Source of the DNA: CAYSBK01 sp964429265
GTDB taxonomy: Bacteria > Planctomycetota > Phycisphaerae > Sedimentisphaerales > Anaerobacaceae
Assembly: GCA_964429265.1 (NCBI GenBank)
Contig: CAYSBK010000145.1
Coordinates: 1-6,209 of the forward strand
Length of the DNA: 6,209 nt
Direction: 5' to 3'
A program made the translations under genes and the position numbers. Shown piece by piece: positions 1 through 5,419 of this stretch. The first letter of the stretch is position 1. Every line of letters begins with the position of its first letter. Below the pieces are notes generated by a model, which was not told the DNA's origin, ran no database searches, and saw nothing but the letters and a program-made list of their open reading frames with translations.

Positions 1-48
1 ATGCGCAAGTGGTTTTTTGGCGGCGGGGATTTTTTTGAAAAATTTTAA
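1..48 (+). CDS. Possible 3' end of an upstream gene (partial)
   Basis: Reading from base 1 gives 15 codons (MRKWFFGGGDFFEKF) and then TAA at 46-48. The frame is open to the left edge, so this could be the tail of a gene that starts outside the window. In this kind of module the gene before the portal is often the large terminase subunit, but nothing in these 15 residues identifies one. The ATG at base 1 may be an internal codon or chance. The stretch is rich in T and A runs, unlike the genes that follow, so it could also be non-coding. The stop codon lies inside the hairpin at 46-70. Confidence 0.3.
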   Translation: MRKWFFGGGDFFEKF

Positions 49-70
49 GTCCTTGCTGGACAAGGACTTA
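46..70 (+). terminator. Perfect 10-bp hairpin, possible terminator
   Basis: TAAGTCCTTG (46-55) and CAAGGACTTA (61-70) are exact reverse complements with a five-base loop, CTGGA. On the + strand no T run follows, so it is not a standard intrinsic terminator in that direction. On the - strand the stem is followed by AAA and then five T, a weak terminator-like tail. The stem contains the TAA of the possible upstream gene, so it could act as a 3'-end structure. The pairing is certain; the role is inferred. Confidence 0.4.
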
Positions 71-212
71 GGGACGAAAGGGGGCCTGCGGCGGGCAGAA
101 AATTCGACACAAACGCGCAAGTTCGTCCAAGGGTGGAAGCAGGTTTTTTTTCGGGCCGGCCGGCCGGGCCGAGAAGGCGGTTCGGTCGGTGGGGCCACGA
201 GGGCCGGTGGTT
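71..212 (+). other. Leader upstream of the portal gene, no gene recognised
   Basis: This stretch has no convincing gene and no clear -35/-10 promoter. It holds a run of eight T (144-151) directly followed by a GC block with the 12-bp palindrome GGCCGGCCGGCC (154-165). Two Shine-Dalgarno-like sequences sit at its end: GAGAAGG (171-177) before an alternative GTG start at 189, and GAGGG (199-203) before the preferred ATG at 213. If the operon has its own promoter it could lie here or upstream of the window. Confidence 0.4.
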
Positions 213-1760
213 ATGGGATACGAGCTTGGGATATTTTCGGATTCGGCGGACGGCGGGCTGGATGCGGACTTCGTGCAGTGGCTGGTGGAAGAACGGTGGC
301 CGGCGGCGAGGCGGCACTATTGTCGGCTGTGGGAGTATTACGCCAACCCGATGTACGACGTGAGCGGTGCGGGTGCTGCGGCGGCGAAGCTGAACGAGTC
401 GGGGCGATGCTACATCCAGGCGCAGGAACGCGGGCTGCCGCCGCGGATAACGGGGCTGGTGTATTCGGGCAGCGGGGTTGCGAGCTGCAGGGGTGTTTCG
501 GACATTCAGCGCAAGGAGGTGGTGGTCGAGAACGACATAGCGTGGCGGGTGAACGCGGCGGTCGATTTTCTTTTCGGCAAGGGGGTGAGTTTCGTTTCGC
601 GGTCGCCGGACGGGCGCAAGGCGGCGGAGATCGAGGCGATATTGAAGGCGTTGTTTTCGGCGAACGGCGGGGTCGGGTTCTTCCAGGACATGGCGGTGCT
701 CGGCAGCGTTTATGGATTCGTCGATTGCCTGGTGAGGTGCGGCGAGGCGGTTCTGGAGCAATTCCAGGCGCGGCAGCGGGTGTCCTTTGAGCGGGCGCTG
801 GAGCTGGCGGGGGCAATCGACATCGAGCTTGTAGAAGCGACAAGGGCGCTGCCTGTCCTGGATGAACAGGATTACCGCAAGATTAATTACTACATTCAGC
901 ACTTTCAGCAGTACAGGAACAAGGTAGCCGGGCGAGGCGGATTCCTGCAGCGGCTGGTCTGGAACGTGTCCGGCAGGGGTGGCGACGGGGTGGACCGGCG
1001 GCAGCAGGTGGCGGTGACGGAGATAATCTCGGCGCGTGCGTGGCAGCGATACGAAAACGAGCGCCTGGTGGCGCAGGGCGAGGTGCCGTGGGGTTTTGTG
1101 CCGGTGGTGCACATACAGAACATCGCCCAGCCGAACTACTACGAGGGAGCCAGCGACGTCGAGCCCTTGATACCGCTCCAGGACGAGCTGAACACGCGGC
1201 TGAGCGACCGTGCGAACCGGATAACGTTCCAGGCGTTCAAGATGTACCTGGGCAAGGGTATAGAGGGCTTCGAGAACAGGCCCGTTTCGCCGGGGCGGAT
1301 GTGGTACACGGACAATCCGGACGCGACGATCGAGGAGTTCGGGGGCGACGCGGCGGTACCGAGCGAGGACGTGCACATATCGGAGATTCGGGAGGCGATG
1401 GACAAGGTAAGCGGCGTTACGCCGGTGGTTGCGGGGGTGTTGAAGAACAAGCTGGGCAACCTGACAAGCGCGGTGGCGTTGAAGATGACGCTGATGGGGA
1501 TGCTTTCGAAGACGGAACGCAAGCGATTGACTTACGGGGAGGGTTTGAAGCGGCTTTGCAGGATGGTGCTTGCGATACTGGATTCGGCGGGGATATACGA
1601 AACCGACGAGGCGGACCGGGCGGTGGATGTGGTTTTTCCGAGTCCGCTTCCTGAGAATATGCTGGAGAAACTTCGTGAGGCGCAGTTGAAGAAGGAACTG
1701 GGGGTTCCAGCGGGGCAGGTGTTGAGAGAGCTTGGTTACGAGGTTGACGAGAGAGATTGA
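213..1760 (+). CDS. Phage portal protein, SPP1 gp6-like
   Basis: The product, 515 aa, is probably the portal: a ring, usually of 12 subunits, at one capsid vertex through which the terminase packs DNA and to which the neck attaches. The length fits the SPP1 gp6-like family. Family-like segments are a helical N-terminus with WEYYANPMY near residue 40, a conserved-looking NDIAWRVNAAVDFLFGKGV at 107-124, VPVVHIQN at 296-303, then YEGASDVEPLIPLQDELN at 310-327. The stem/crown-like part at 401-448 contains GVTPVVAG and NLTSAVALKM. The C-terminal segment, LGVPAGQVLRELGY at 496-509, resembles the usual portal tail. I chose ATG 213 because GAGGG lies nine bases upstream; a GTG at 189 would add eight residues. 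The stop is one base from the next start. Glycine codons are mostly GGG, unlike the capsid gene. The family call comes from remembered patterns, not a search. Confidence 0.9.
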   Translation: MGYELGIFSDSADGGLDADFVQWLVEERWPAARRHYCRLWEYYANPMYDVSGAGAAAAKLNESGRCYIQAQERGLPPRITGLVYSGSGVASCRGVSDIQRKEVVVENDIAWRVNAAVDFLFGKGVSFVSRSPDGRKAAEIEAILKALFSANGGVGFFQDMAVLGSVYGFVDCLVRCGEAVLEQFQARQRVSFERALELAGAIDIELVEATRALPVLDEQDYRKINYYIQHFQQYRNKVAGRGGFLQRLVWNVSGRGGDGVDRRQQVAVTEIISARAWQRYENERLVAQGEVPWGFVPVVHIQNIAQPNYYEGASDVEPLIPLQDELNTRLSDRANRITFQAFKMYLGKGIEGFENRPVSPGRMWYTDNPDATIEEFGGDAAVPSEDVHISEIREAMDKVSGVTPVVAGVLKNKLGNLTSAVALKMTLMGMLSKTERKRLTYGEGLKRLCRMVLAILDSAGIYETDEADRAVDVVFPSPLPENMLEKLREAQLKKELGVPAGQVLRELGYEVDERD

Positions 1761-1761
1761 T

Positions 1762-2295
1762 ATGGACCAAGAAGAACGTTACGACGGCGAGGCTGAGCAG
1801 GCCGGCGAGCAGTCGGCGGATGAGCAGGGCGGTCGGAAGCTGGTTCCGGTAATGGAATCGATCAGGTATCGCAGGCGTGCACAGAGTGCGGAGAAGAAGG
1901 CCCAGGTTCTGGCCGAGGAGTTGGCCGAGGCACGTTCGCGTGCGTCGGAGCTTGCCGAGCGGCTGGAGCAGGCGCAGCTTGAGCAGCAGTTGATGCGTCG
2001 GCTTTCGGCGGCTGGGGCGGTGGACCTCGAGGCGGCGGTTCTGATGGCCAAGAGCCGGATCGAGGCCGGCGACGAGGCGGACGTGGAGGCGGTCGTGGCC
2101 CGGCTGAAGAAGGAGAAGGGCTACCTGTTCGGCGGTGCGGGAGGGGCGGTGGGTTTTCCGCGGAAGACGGCGGGGGCCCGCGAGAAGCTGTCGCATCGCC
2201 AGGCGGAGCTTGAGTCTGCGGCGAAGAAGGCCGCGGCCACCGGCAGCCGGGCGGATTTGCAGCAGTATCTTCGGATGCGCAGGCAGATGGTTTGA
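1762..2295 (+). CDS. Putative capsid scaffolding protein
   Basis: The product, 177 aa, most likely guides capsid assembly inside the procapsid and then leaves. The evidence is its place between portal and major capsid genes, its size, and its composition. Residues 1-25 are acidic and low-complexity. Residues 34-78 are rich in Glu, Ala, Arg and Leu and read as a long coiled coil. Residues 79-118 form a second helical part (GAVDLEAAVLMAKSRIEAGD), followed by a Gly-rich link at 124-131. The end (138-177) is basic and helical, ending RADLQQYLRMRRQMV, like the capsid-binding tails of known scaffolds. The start ATG follows the portal stop after one base (TGATATG), with GAGAGAG just before, so translation is probably coupled. 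An in-frame TTG at 1732 inside the portal gene is less likely. No protease motif is visible. It could instead be another minor head protein. Confidence 0.75.
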   Translation: MDQEERYDGEAEQAGEQSADEQGGRKLVPVMESIRYRRRAQSAEKKAQVLAEELAEARSRASELAERLEQAQLEQQLMRRLSAAGAVDLEAAVLMAKSRIEAGDEADVEAVVARLKKEKGYLFGGAGGAVGFPRKTAGAREKLSHRQAELESAAKKAAATGSRADLQQYLRMRRQMV

Positions 2296-2324
2296 GAGCA
2301 TTAAGGGCAATAGTTGGTATAGAA

Positions 2325-2332
2325 AGGAAGGA
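2325..2332 (+). promoter_or_regulatory. Strong ribosome binding site of the capsid gene
   Basis: AGGAAGGA lies five bases before ATG 2338 and is among the best Shine-Dalgarno sequences in the window. It fixes the capsid start and fits the need for far more capsid subunits than portal or scaffold. Confidence 0.8.
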
Positions 2333-2337
2333 ACAAG

Positions 2338-3492
2338 ATGGCTTTTACGGGTAAAGCGACGTACTCGGCGGGCAGCAGTTTGCCGGAGCTTGCCGAGGAT
2401 GTTTCGGACCTTGTCGGGATAATCTCTCCGTACGAGACGCCGCTTCTTGATGCGCTGGGCGATGCGATGCGCGAGGCGACCAGCACGCATCACGAGTGGC
2501 TTGAGGACGAGCTTTTGCCGAACAAGGATGCGATCAACGACAGCACGTTCGGGGACCCGAGCAGCGACACGGACTTCGTGGTGGACAACGGCGACAGGTT
2601 CCGGGTGGGCGACCAGATACAGGTGGAAGGCTCCGAGGAGCTGATGCTTGTTACGGCGGTGAACGGCAACACGCTGACGGTGGTTCGCGGGTACGCCGGG
2701 ACCACGCCGGAGAACCTGGCGGACAACCAGGTGATCAACATTCTGGGCAATGCGGCCCTGGAAGGCGCGGATAAGCCTGCGGTTCGGTTTACCAATCGCG
2801 TCCGCAAGGGCAACTACACGCAGATATTCACCGCGTCGGTGGAGGTAAGCGGCACCGACATTGCCGCCAGCCAGTTGGGCCTTGCCGACGAGATGGACTA
2901 CCAGAAGCAGGAACGGCTGCGGGAGCTTCTGCGTGACCTGGAGAACACGGTGATAAACGGCGGCCAGCCGACCAGCAGCCCCGAAGGCAGCAGCTCGGTG
3001 AGGCGGTCGATGCGGGGGATCATCCAGCACCTGTCGACCCACGTGTACCATACGGGCGACAGCGGCTTTCCTTCGGGGACGGACCTGGACGAGGAGAAGC
3101 TGAACTACGTTTTGCGGCAGATATGGACGGCCAGCAGCGGCAACGTGGACCTGATCGTCGTGGGCGGTTTTCAGAAGCGCAAGATAAACGCGTTCTGCTC
3201 GGCAAGCAGGTCCTACGGAGCCGGCGATACGACGTTCACGGATATGGTGAACATCTACGAGAGCGATTTCGGCATCTGTCGTATCGTTACGACGCGGTGG
3301 CTGCCGCAGGACGCGGTGTTGCTGCTGGATTCGTCGCGGGTGAACGTGCTTCCGCTTGCAGGCAGGAGCTTCTACTACAAGCCGCTTGCCAGCAGCGGGG
3401 ACTACGAGTGCGGCGAGCTTATCGGCGAGTACACGCTGGAGCTGAAGAACGAGGCGGCTCACGGCTTGATTCGCGGGTTGAGCACGAGCTGA
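2338..3492 (+). CDS. Major capsid protein, SU10/DUF5309 type (HK97 fold)
   Basis: The product, 384 aa, is the likely shell protein. Its pattern matches the SU10 major capsid family as I know it. The N-terminus has a helical arm (SSLPELAEDVSDLVGIISP, 13-31) leading to ETPLLDALG, then HHEWLEDEL at 51-59. Residues 84-122 are beta-rich (GDRFRVGDQIQVEGSEELM, then NTLTVVRGYAGTT), probably an insertion or E-loop-like extension. Residues 150-207 include NRVRKGNYTQIF, VEVSGTD and the long helix QKQERLRELLRDLENTVING. The C-terminal half has LIVVGGFQKRKINAF (272-286) and ends NEAAHGLIRGLS. No N-terminal region for removal by a protease is obvious; the family often relies on a separate scaffold, which fits the preceding gene. 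Codons favour GGC (24 of 35 Gly), as expected for high expression. The stop overlaps an ATG (TGATG). Confidence 0.92.
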   Translation: MAFTGKATYSAGSSLPELAEDVSDLVGIISPYETPLLDALGDAMREATSTHHEWLEDELLPNKDAINDSTFGDPSSDTDFVVDNGDRFRVGDQIQVEGSEELMLVTAVNGNTLTVVRGYAGTTPENLADNQVINILGNAALEGADKPAVRFTNRVRKGNYTQIFTASVEVSGTDIAASQLGLADEMDYQKQERLRELLRDLENTVINGGQPTSSPEGSSSVRRSMRGIIQHLSTHVYHTGDSGFPSGTDLDEEKLNYVLRQIWTASSGNVDLIVVGGFQKRKINAFCSASRSYGAGDTTFTDMVNIYESDFGICRIVTTRWLPQDAVLLLDSSRVNVLPLAGRSFYYKPLASSGDYECGELIGEYTLELKNEAAHGLIRGLSTS

Positions 3493-3563
3493 TGGGCGTT
3501 GTTGTGGCCCCGGCCGCCCGGGGCGGTGAGCTTCGGGCGGCCGGTCGGGCGATGGAGAAGTGA
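3492..3563 (+). CDS. Micro-ORF bridging the capsid and connector genes
   Basis: A 23-codon frame (MGVVVAPAARGGELRAAGRAMEK) starts at the ATG that overlaps the capsid stop in TGATG and ends at TGA 3561-3563, four bases before the next gene's ATG. It has no good Shine-Dalgarno of its own and would depend on ribosomes finishing the capsid gene. The peptide is Ala/Gly/Arg-rich and resembles nothing I know. It spans the hairpin at 3507-3544, so ribosomes reading it would melt that structure. It may serve for coupling rather than for its product, or be chance. Confidence 0.3.
   Translation: MGVVVAPAARGGELRAAGRAMEK
3507..3544 (+). promoter_or_regulatory. GC-rich hairpin region with two competing stems
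   Basis: Two stems are possible. Short: GCCCCGG (3507-3513) with CCGGGGC (3518-3524), four-base loop. Long: CCGGCCGCCCG (3510-3520) with CGGGCGGCCGG (3534-3544), 11 bp and a 13-base loop. They share bases and exclude each other. No T run follows, so it is not a standard terminator. It could stabilise the capsid mRNA end, slow transcription, or lower expression of the following genes. The pairing is seen directly; the role is inferred. Confidence 0.5.
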
Positions 3564-3567
3564 GCAG

Positions 3568-4221
3568 ATGGCCTTTTCGGATGATGTGGATATTGTTAAG
3601 TATGAACCGGCGTTGTTCGGTGAGCTTCATCTGCCGGGCCAGGTGCTGGCGGCTGGGACCGGCGGGGTGGCCAGCGGCACGACGTTTAGCTGCAGCGGGG
3701 CCGATTTCGTGGCGGCGGGTGTGTCGGCGGGCGGGGTGATTTACCTCGAGCCGGCGGCCGGCTCACCGGCGGGGGCGTACGAGATAGTGTCGGTGGACTC
3801 GGCGACGCAGCTTACGGTTTCGGTGGTGCGTGCGGATTCGCAGCAGCAGGCGGTCGCCCCGCCGGCGGGGTCGGATATTTCCTTCAGGATTTCGACGTAC
3901 GCCCCGCAGGCCGAGCAGGTCGCGCTGTCGCTTGCGCAGTACTTCGGGCTTAGCGGCGGCGATGCGGCCAGTGACATCGGCGCCGAGCAAATCATCGACG
4001 CGGAAGGTCTGCGGACGGCCTCGGCGCTGGGGGTGATATCGGTGGTTTACGCGATGCTGGCGAGCGAGTCGGCCGATGAGAATTTCTGGAAAAAGAGTCT
4101 GCACTATGCCCGGAGCTTCGAGAAGGCCCGCCAGCGATGTCGGCTTGCGATAGATACCAGCGGCGACGGCGTTGCCGAGTCGACACGCTGCGGAGCGGCC
4201 CTGCGTCTGGTGCGCGATTGA
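3568..4221 (+). CDS. Putative head-tail connector/adaptor protein
   Basis: I do not recognise the 217-aa product as a named family member. Its place right after the major capsid gene suggests a head-completion or connector role. Two parts are visible. Residues 25-110 are Gly/Ala/Val/Ser-rich and beta-like (DFVAAGVSAGGVIYLE, then YEIVSVDSATQLTV), and resemble the beta insertion in the capsid protein. Residues 111-195 are largely helical (EQVALSLAQYF, FWKKSLHYARSFEKARQRCR). The last 25 residues hold DTSGDGVAE (196-204), which looks like a short calcium-binding loop, and end in a basic tail. ATG 3568 is preferred because GGAG lies at 3554-3557; an in-frame TTG at 3499 would add an odd Trp/Arg/Pro-rich leader translated from the hairpin. 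The gene is clear; the connector role is inferred mainly from position, and a decoration protein is the main alternative. Confidence 0.55.
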   Translation: MAFSDDVDIVKYEPALFGELHLPGQVLAAGTGGVASGTTFSCSGADFVAAGVSAGGVIYLEPAAGSPAGAYEIVSVDSATQLTVSVVRADSQQQAVAPPAGSDISFRISTYAPQAEQVALSLAQYFGLSGGDAASDIGAEQIIDAEGLRTASALGVISVVYAMLASESADENFWKKSLHYARSFEKARQRCRLAIDTSGDGVAESTRCGAALRLVRD

Positions 4222-4237
4222 AAGTGGAGAGTGAACG

Positions 4238-4606
4238 ATGGCGGTCCTTATCGACGGACAACGGTTGTTCGGTGACGAGCAGATGCAAATCGAGGTTGGA
4301 AGCGTCCGCAGGGATTCGCTCGAGCGGACGGTGCCGGGCGTTGACGGGGTGTTGAGCGTCGATCTGGGCGGTCGCGGCAGAAAGATAAGGCAAAGCGGCG
4401 TGCTGCGGGCGTCGAGCGGGTCGCAACTTGCGGAAAAGGCCGAGGCGATAAGGGCATTCATCGACGGCCAGGTGCATACGCTGACGGCGGACGGCCAGAC
4501 TTATGAGAATGTTCGGATGGATTCGTTCGAGATGAAGAACGAGCGGACCAGCGGCGGGTCGGTGACGGCGGATTATCGAATCGTTTACACGCAATTGGTG
4601 CAGTAG
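4238..4606 (+). CDS. Small tail-associated protein, function uncertain
   Basis: The product is 122 aa. It starts at ATG 4238 with GGAG at 4226-4229, eight bases upstream. The middle reads RKIRQSGVLRASSGSQLAE (48-66), followed by IRAFIDGQVHTLTADGQTYENV (written in two parts: IRAFIDGQVHTL 71-82, TADGQTYENV 83-92). The end, YRIVYTQLVQ, is a beta strand. This rhythm (basic strand, 'I-x-x-x-G-x-L', a helix, then 'dG..HTL..DG..Y.nv') recalls small tail-hub or distal-tail N-terminal domains, in which a target-centred beta barrel sits at the end of a tail tube. That is a resemblance from memory, not a family assignment. It has no signal peptide or membrane segment. A head-tail joining protein is the other reasonable reading. 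Only four bases separate it from the next gene. Confidence 0.5.
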   Translation: MAVLIDGQRLFGDEQMQIEVGSVRRDSLERTVPGVDGVLSVDLGGRGRKIRQSGVLRASSGSQLAEKAEAIRAFIDGQVHTLTADGQTYENVRMDSFEMKNERTSGGSVTADYRIVYTQLVQ

Positions 4607-4610
4607 CGCG

Positions 4611-5390
4611 ATGGGCCTGATAAGCGACGGGATAGAGAAGGTGACGGCGTACCGGGTGCCGGTCGGTATAAGCGAAGCGGGCGAAGGCGTAGCCGAGCCG
4701 GGTGCGGCGATTGTGCGGTGGCACTCGCGGTGGAACGACAAGCTGCACCAGGTTTACGTCAACGGGCGATACGCGGGGGTGACGGTCGATCCTTTGCAGC
4801 GTGAGCTTCTGGCGGCGGTGCCGAGCGGGTTTGACGGGACGGTGCGGATTGAGGTCTTTGCGGTGTCGCCGGGCGAGGGGTACGAGGATTTCAGCGGTGA
4901 GCTGCCGGCGGTGCAGGGGCAAACGGGGCGTGTCCGAATAGAGGTGCTTCGTCAGCAGGCATTGCCGGCGGGCGCGAAGCTCAACGTGTATTTCGATAAC
5001 GGCACGGGCGTGATTGATTATTCTCAGCGGGTGAACGCCGAGGATATTTTCGTCTGGCCGGGGCCGGCAGGTAAGTGCGGCTTTGGAATGTGCGGGTTCG
5101 GGCGGAGCGACTTTGGTTATGACGGCTCGGCGGCGGTCGGTTTCGGCAGAGGGGTTTTCGGACAGGGCTGGTTTGGTTTCGACGCGGACAAGCTGTCGTG
5201 GGTGAGCGATTGTTTGGCGGCGGGGACGTACCGGTTTGCGGTGAAGGTTGTGGACGCGGCCGGCAATGAAAGCCAGGCGGCGGAGACGGCGCCGATTACG
5301 GTGTTGCCGGCGGCAAAGGCGGCCAAGGGGCTGGAAATTGTTTCTTTCGACGAGGCATCGAACGAATTGCTGCTGGAAGTGCTGCGGTGA
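4611..5390 (+). CDS. Structural protein with Ig/FN3-like ends and F-G pentad repeat
   Basis: The product is 259 aa and not a family I can name. Residues 32-86 look like an Ig/FN3-type beta sandwich (AAIVRWHSRWNDKLHQVYVN, then TVRIEVFAV). Residues 107-149 add further strands. Residues 156-190 are seven consecutive five-residue units, six with Phe-Gly at positions 3 and 4. Residues 203-231 read as a second FN3-like piece (AGTYRFAVKVVDAAGNES, then APITV). Such beta-sandwich domains are common in phage tail and capsid-surface proteins and often bind carbohydrate or the cell surface. ATG 4611 comes four bases after the previous stop and has no good Shine-Dalgarno, so translation is probably coupled. 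The likely role is a tail or virion-surface component. There is no signal peptide. The stop overlaps an ATG (TGATG). Confidence 0.6.
   Translation: MGLISDGIEKVTAYRVPVGISEAGEGVAEPGAAIVRWHSRWNDKLHQVYVNGRYAGVTVDPLQRELLAAVPSGFDGTVRIEVFAVSPGEGYEDFSGELPAVQGQTGRVRIEVLRQQALPAGAKLNVYFDNGTGVIDYSQRVNAEDIFVWPGPAGKCGFGMCGFGRSDFGYDGSAAVGFGRGVFGQGWFGFDADKLSWVSDCLAAGTYRFAVKVVDAAGNESQAAETAPITVLPAAKAAKGLEIVSFDEASNELLLEVLR
5076..5180 (+). repeat. Coding repeat of seven x-x-F-G-x pentads
   Basis: Residues 156-190 of the gene at 4611-5390 divide exactly into CGFGM, CGFGR, SDFGY, DGSAA, VGFGR, GVFGQ and GWFGF. Six of seven have Phe-Gly at positions 3-4, and the odd unit keeps the register. The DNA of the units is not identical, so the repeat is kept at protein level. 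Confidence 0.85.
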
Positions 5391-5419
5391 TGGTCGAGAT
5401 GGAGGCAGATTATGGCTGA
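5390..5419 (+). CDS. Nine-codon micro-ORF overlapping two genes
   Basis: The ATG in TGATG (5388-5392) opens a frame reading MVEMEADYG and stops at 5417-5419, just past the ATG of the next gene at 5412. It is too short to suggest a product. Its likely use, if any, is to keep ribosomes on the mRNA so they restart at 5412, helped by GGAGG at 5401-5405. It may be chance. Confidence 0.2.
   Translation: MVEMEADYG
5401..5405 (+). promoter_or_regulatory. Ribosome binding site of the fibre-like gene
   Basis: GGAGG lies six bases before ATG 5412, a near-ideal Shine-Dalgarno and spacing. It sets the start of the fibre-like gene independently of coupling from upstream. Confidence 0.75.

Noticed and set aside
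126..151. Possible terminator: small hairpin before the T8 run
   Set aside because: The stem is only 4 bp (TCCA/TGGA) and six bases separate it from the T run, too weak to call.
17..790. Open + strand frame of 257 codons overlapping the portal gene
   Set aside because: It overlaps the portal coding frame for most of its length, and its Gly/Arg-rich product looks like frame-shifted portal sequence.
45..1376. Open frame of 443 codons on the - strand
   Set aside because: It is antisense to the portal gene, with the same Arg/Pro/His-rich shadow composition.
2292..2323. Possible promoter before the capsid gene (TTGAGA and TATAGA)
   Set aside because: The spacer is 20 bases, too long for a standard promoter, and the hexamers are imperfect. 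The genes look co-transcribed.
3499..3567. N-terminal extension of the connector from a TTG start
   Set aside because: It would translate the hairpin region into an odd Trp/Arg/Pro-rich leader, while ATG 3568 has GGAG at a good distance.
1417..3630. Long open frame of 737 codons on the - strand
   Set aside because: It lies antisense across the portal end, scaffold and capsid genes, and its Arg/Leu/Pro/His-rich product has no domain pattern. Sense genes that avoid TTA, CTA and TCA in one frame create such shadows in GC-rich DNA.
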